In this document: one piece after another, positions 7,365 to 9,566 of the stretch
How the letters are laid out: each line of letters begins with the position of its first letter
Numbering within the stretch: the first letter of the stretch is position 1
Assembly: GCA_002256055.1 (NCBI GenBank)
Contig: NKIE01000075.1
Span: 1-9,566 of the forward strand
Direction: 5' to 3'
DNA: 9,566 bases
From: Pseudomonas sp. PGPPP3
GTDB taxonomy: Bacteria > Pseudomonadota > Gammaproteobacteria > Pseudomonadales > Pseudomonadaceae
Position numbers and translations under genes: made by a program
Notes under the pieces: model-generated
The model's input: only the letters and a program-made list of their open reading frames with translations
What the model was told of the DNA's origin: nothing
Databases searched by the model: none

Positions 7365-7440
7365 GGGTCGTTAGCTCAGTTGGTAGAGCAGTTGGCTTTT
7401 AACCAATTGGTCGTAGGTTCGAATCCCACACGACCCACCA
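7365..7440 (+). tRNA. tRNA-Lys (anticodon TTT)
   Basis: This complete 76-base cloverleaf has acceptor GGGTCGT / ACGACCC, anticodon loop CTTTTAA (anticodon TTT), T loop TTCGAAT and an encoded CCA. It starts 5 bases after tRNA-Pro and is the last tRNA before the terminator. In P. aeruginosa a tRNA-Lys in a comparable position near clpB is an integration site for pKLC102/PAPI-1-type elements; here the gene is intact with no element beside it. Confidence 0.97.
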
Positions 7441-7442
7441 TT

Positions 7443-7478
7443 AAAAAAGCCCTAGTTGAAAAACTAGGGCTTTTTTTT
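7443..7478. terminator. Bidirectional intrinsic terminator after tRNA-Lys
   Basis: The stem GCCCTAGTT / AACTAGGGC with a GAAA tetraloop is flanked by six A on the left and eight T on the right. It ends the tRNA operon on the plus strand. On the minus strand it can end the nuclease-DUF1780-MOSC-DUF3094 run, whose last stop is at 7520. Confidence 0.95.
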
Positions 7479-7519
7479 GTCCTGCGTTTGGCGCTTGCGC
7501 CTTGTTAATCGGTTGCGGC

Positions 7520-7693
7520 TCAGTGCACCAAGGTGCTGAGGAATCGACTTAGCAGCCCTAGACCAATAACGACTACCAGGACCACGGCCAGCAAGCGCCA
7601 TGGTCTAAATGGCAGGCGCTCAACCTGATGCTGCGGTGCGCTCAGGTAATCGGATACGCGTTGTTGGTCTTCGGGGTTTAGGTGGCTGGACAT
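7520..7693 (-). CDS. DUF3094 family small membrane protein
   Basis: This is a 57-residue protein starting MSSHLNPEDQQRVSDYL. Seen: a polar N-terminal half with the segment SAPQHQVERLPFRPW (residues 18-32), then one strongly hydrophobic stretch (about 34-48, LLAVVLVVVIGLGLL) forming a single transmembrane helix, and a short basic/polar tail. I recognise it as the DUF3094 family of short Pseudomonas proteins; no function is known to me. The positive residues before the helix suggest an N-in topology. The ribosome binding site is weak (GAGAG about 7 bases before ATG). It is the last gene of the minus-strand run, 42 bases downstream of the MOSC gene. A bulged hairpin at 7519-7540 (CTCA/TGAG with GCACC/GGTGC) covers its stop codon. 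Confidence 0.85.
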   Translation of the reverse strand: MSSHLNPEDQQRVSDYLSAPQHQVERLPFRPWRLLAVVLVVVIGLGLLSRFLSTLVH

Positions 7694-7735
7694 GGCGGCT
7701 CTCGCTCTGGCTTGCTTGGAGTTTAGACCAGCGAT

Positions 7736-8230
7736 TCAGAGTGGCTCGACTTCGACCCCGTCATTCAGGCGAATAATGCCGCCGTGCAGCACGCGGGCGG
7801 TGATGCCGCCGTGGCCGCGGATGGCCTGAAAGCTACCTGGCCCCAGGCGAGCCTCCAGCTTGGCGCACGGGTGACACCAGCCGGTGGTTTGCAGGATGGC
7901 CTGGCCGATGCGAAAGCGGCGATCTCTTAGGCTGAATAGATTGATGCCGCTGATCACCAGGTTGCGCCGCAACTCTGCGGCGGTGACGGGGTTCTCCGCT
8001 GTGCGTGCCAGCAGGGCGCTGATGACTGCGAGATGTTCCCATTGCAGCAGGGTGACTTGGCGCGCGTTACCGATGCCTGGGCGAGAGTGGTCGCCTGTCA
8101 GTCCTGCTTCGCGGCGGGCCTCTACGGCTTCCAGGCTGAGGATGTCGCCGTCAGCATGGGGGCGTACGCCGATCCAGCGCACTTGGCCGCGCTGCGGCAC
8201 TTGGGCGAGTAATTCGTCTGGGGCTCTCAT
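7736..8230 (-). CDS. MOSC-domain protein
   Basis: This 164-residue protein corresponds to a single MOSC (molybdenum cofactor sulfurase C-terminal) domain, like the stand-alone YiiM/YuaD-type bacterial proteins. Family members bind a sulfur-carrying cysteine and the molybdenum cofactor; some detoxify N-hydroxylated bases or form part of moco-dependent reductases. Seen: the RRNLVISGINLFSL block (88-101), the conserved GWCHPCAKLE segment with Cys119 and Cys122 (the second at the usual position of the functional cysteine), and HGGI near residue 140. There is no signal peptide. The start codon overlaps the DUF1780 stop (ATGA, bases 8227-8230), so the two are translationally coupled. The substrate is unknown, and no molybdenum-cofactor or sulfur-transfer partner is visible in the window. 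Confidence 0.88.
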   Translation of the reverse strand: MRAPDELLAQVPQRGQVRWIGVRPHADGDILSLEAVEARREAGLTGDHSRPGIGNARQVTLLQWEHLAVISALLARTAENPVTAAELRRNLVISGINLFSLRDRRFRIGQAILQTTGWCHPCAKLEARLGPGSFQAIRGHGGITARVLHGGIIRLNDGVEVEPL

Positions 8231-8856
8231 AGGCCGATGCCTACGTCGAATAGCACGCTGCGTCCCAGGTTGTTGCGCAGGAAATCCGGCGCGCCGGCGT
8301 GAGCAAAAAGAATGCGGACAAAGTTCGGCCCCACCAGCGAGAGTGAGCGCCAGCCTTGGCGCAGGTATTCGGTCGGTGGCGGGAAGTGGCTGTTGAGGTC
8401 AAGGCTTGAGCGCTTCAGGCTGGCAAAGGCGAGTAGATCAAGTTCGCCGAGATCGATGCCACGCTCGCCGTAGTTGTGGGCCTTCTTATGCAGGGTTGGA
8501 GCCAGGTGCTTGAGCAGATCACCGGCGGATATACGTCGAGGTTTTGCTTCGCGTCGCACTAACTGGCTCAACGTGAAGGCGCTGCGCCGGCGCTCGACTT
8601 CAGCGCGCCATTCGTCATTCAGGCGGCGACCTTCATCCAGGACGAAAAATACTTCGAAGTTGGCATCACGAAACTGCACATCGGGCGGTTCTTGCGCAGC
8701 GCTGCTGAATTCTTCCACTCGGTTGGGTACGTTTAGCCCTTGCAGCAGGCGCTGACAAACCCAGCGCTCACGTTCCCATTTGCGCGCGTTGGAGAGAAAG
8801 GTGTTGGCCTGTTCGGCTTGCTGGGTCAGCAGGCGCAGGTAGTCGGAGTCATCCAT
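8227..8856 (-). CDS. DUF1780 family protein, possible endonuclease fold
   Basis: I recognise this 209-residue protein as the DUF1780 family, for which I recall only a putative endonuclease label. Seen: an amphipathic, helix-rich N-terminus with basic residues (RKWERERWVCQRLL, 25-38); a PDVQF...FEVFFV block (58-72) that loosely recalls the strand order of PD-(D/E)xK nucleases; a basic segment (RREAKPRR, 101-108); a KK-HNYGERG-DLGELDL stretch (124-141); and a hydrophobic C-terminal half. There is no signal peptide. The canonical lysine of the (D/E)xK motif is absent at the obvious position, so catalytic activity is doubtful from sequence alone. The gene begins 17 bases after the thermonuclease-like gene and overlaps the MOSC gene by 4 bases. 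The Shine-Dalgarno is weak, consistent with coupling. Confidence 0.8.
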   Translation of the reverse strand: MDDSDYLRLLTQQAEQANTFLSNARKWERERWVCQRLLQGLNVPNRVEEFSSAAQEPPDVQFRDANFEVFFVLDEGRRLNDEWRAEVERRRSAFTLSQLVRREAKPRRISAGDLLKHLAPTLHKKAHNYGERGIDLGELDLLAFASLKRSSLDLNSHFPPPTEYLRQGWRSLSLVGPNFVRILFAHAGAPDFLRNNLGRSVLFDVGIGL

Positions 8857-8873
8857 GGTTGCAGCTTAATCTG

Positions 8874-9311
8874 CTACCAGGGGCTTTTGGTACCCCCGGT
8901 GTAGGCCTTGGCCAGGCCGGCCTTGATTAGCTCGTCGCCCAGGCTGTGGCCGTCGATCCAGACTTCGGCAAGCAGGCGGAAGTATTTGTCGCGGCGGATC
9001 TGTCGCAATTCGATGCGCTTACCGCTACGCAGTCGGCTGACACTGAACTGCTTGGCACGACGGGCCAGTTCACGCACGCGTTGACGCTTATCGCGCATCT
9101 CTGGTGTATCAATGCCATATACACGTACCGGCACGCGTTGTCCGGCCACCGCGGGCCAGGCGCGAATAGTCACGCGTAACGTATCGCCATCATAAATGCT
9201 ACTGACTTCATCAATGCGGGCATTACCGAAGACTGAAGGTTCGAGAGCCCATAGGGTGGCGGGGTGTAACAGGCAAGCCAGGAGGGTGAGGCGCAGGGTG
9301 AAAGGATGCAA
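8874..9311 (-). CDS. Thermonuclease (staphylococcal nuclease) family protein, probably exported
   Basis: This is a 145-residue SNase-like protein. Seen: an N-terminal hydrophobic signal peptide (about 1-22, ending LWA, probable cleavage before Leu23) followed by one OB-fold nuclease domain. The active-site residues align with staphylococcal nuclease: Asp41/Asp43/Thr44 in YDGDTLRV, Arg63 in VRVYGIDTPE with Asp68, Thr69 and Glu71, and Arg112 in DKYFRLLAEV. The set is complete, so calcium-dependent phosphodiesterase activity is plausible, in the periplasm or outside the cell. The start is uncertain: the reading frame opens after a TGA (9390-9392) and contains no ATG or GTG before the signal peptide, so TTG at 9309-9311 is the best choice, without a clear Shine-Dalgarno. 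It is the first gene of the minus-strand run with DUF1780, MOSC and DUF3094. Confidence 0.85.
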   Translation of the reverse strand: MHPFTLRLTLLACLLHPATLWALEPSVFGNARIDEVSSIYDGDTLRVTIRAWPAVAGQRVPVRVYGIDTPEMRDKRQRVRELARRAKQFSVSRLRSGKRIELRQIRRDKYFRLLAEVWIDGHSLGDELIKAGLAKAYTGGTKSPW

Positions 9312-9500
9312 GAGCAGAGAGCCATGGTTAAAGCGGGTGGCGACTCTAGCGGATTGCTGGGCGCTTGGGCAGCGGCATCGAGCCGCAGGTCATGCTGGCG
9401 GGTGCTGTATAGACTGGGGCTGCAGTGTTTCTGCGAATGAAACTGGTACATTCAGTTGGTTATTGTGTTTGGCCTATGGCGATATTCAGGTTTTCTGCGT

Positions 9501-9508
9501 AAGGAGAG
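9501..9508 (+). promoter_or_regulatory. Ribosome binding site of the last, partial gene
   Basis: AAGGAGAG ends 5 bases before the ATG at 9514. This strong Shine-Dalgarno supports a real gene starting there even though only 18 codons are visible. Confidence 0.8.
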
Positions 9509-9513
9509 TGGCA

Positions 9514-9566
9514 ATGAAGTTTTTGGTAGTTGTGTTGTTGGCGTTGTCTGCGACCTGTGCGCAGGC
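9514..9566 (+). CDS. Start of an exported protein (3' end cut off by window)
   Basis: Only the first 18 codons are present: MKFLVVVLLALSATCAQA. A lysine is followed by an uninterrupted hydrophobic core and a small-residue end, which is a Sec signal peptide with a plausible cleavage after AQA. Cys15 is not in a convincing lipobox (SAT before it), so a lipoprotein is less likely. The gene is divergent from the thermonuclease-like gene. The 202-base spacer between the two starts (9312-9513) must hold both promoters, but I see no well-matched -35/-10 pair in it. The mature protein lies outside the window and cannot be named. Confidence 0.7.
   Translation, partial: MKFLVVVLLALSATCAQ

Noticed and set aside
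7490..7501. Short palindrome GGCGC-TT-GCGCC as a separate terminator for the DUF3094 run
   Set aside because: The stem is only about 5 bp with no T-tract on the minus strand; the larger hairpin at 7443-7478 is a better terminator.
9423..9445. Imperfect inverted repeat CAG-TG-TTTC / GAAACTG in the divergent spacer
   Set aside because: It is short and bulged, with no nearby promoter match to make it a credible operator.
9444..9462. Possible sigma-54 promoter (TGGTACA...TTGG) before the last gene
   Set aside because: The spacing from GG does not lead to a GC dinucleotide at the required distance.

Overview
The window looks like chromosomal DNA from a gammaproteobacterium, most likely a Pseudomonas. 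The ClpB is a canonical 854-residue protein, and the small DUF3094 protein and the DUF1780 protein are families I associate with Pseudomonas. The tRNA-Asn/Pro/Lys trio close to clpB also recalls P. aeruginosa. Species cannot be fixed from sequence alone. Genes are tightly packed, no interval without a gene exceeds about 210 bases, and I see no mobile element, CRISPR array or rRNA.

Layout. (1) Bases 1-1470, plus strand: the 3' part of rluD (23S rRNA pseudouridine synthase) overlaps pgeF/yfiH by one base (TGATG). (2) Bases 1471-4182: clpB has its own well-matched sigma-32 (heat-shock) promoter in the 147-base gap and is closed by a strong terminator at 4201-4230. (3) Bases 4240-6990, minus strand: a two-gene operon of an 802-residue DUF1631 protein followed by a 110-residue PilZ-domain protein, whose Shine-Dalgarno overlaps the DUF1631 stop. 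(4) Bases 7108-7478, plus strand: a stable-RNA operon (promoter with GC-rich discriminator, tRNA-Asn(GTT), tRNA-Pro(TGG), tRNA-Lys(TTT), terminator). (5) Bases 7520-9311, minus strand: a compact run of exported thermonuclease-like protein, DUF1780 protein, MOSC-domain protein and a one-helix DUF3094 membrane protein, converging on the tRNA terminator. (6) From 9514, plus strand: the first 18 codons of an exported protein.

The first two blocks are housekeeping: ribosome modification, peptidoglycan precursor quality control and protein disaggregation. The less understood parts are the DUF1631-PilZ pair, a possible cyclic-di-GMP-responsive unit, and the nuclease-DUF1780-MOSC-DUF3094 cluster, whose joint role is unknown. 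The tRNA-Lys 3' end is of a type used as an integration site by Pseudomonas genomic islands; it appears unoccupied here. I found no clear sign of a wholly new system; these two gene sets are the best candidates for undescribed biology.
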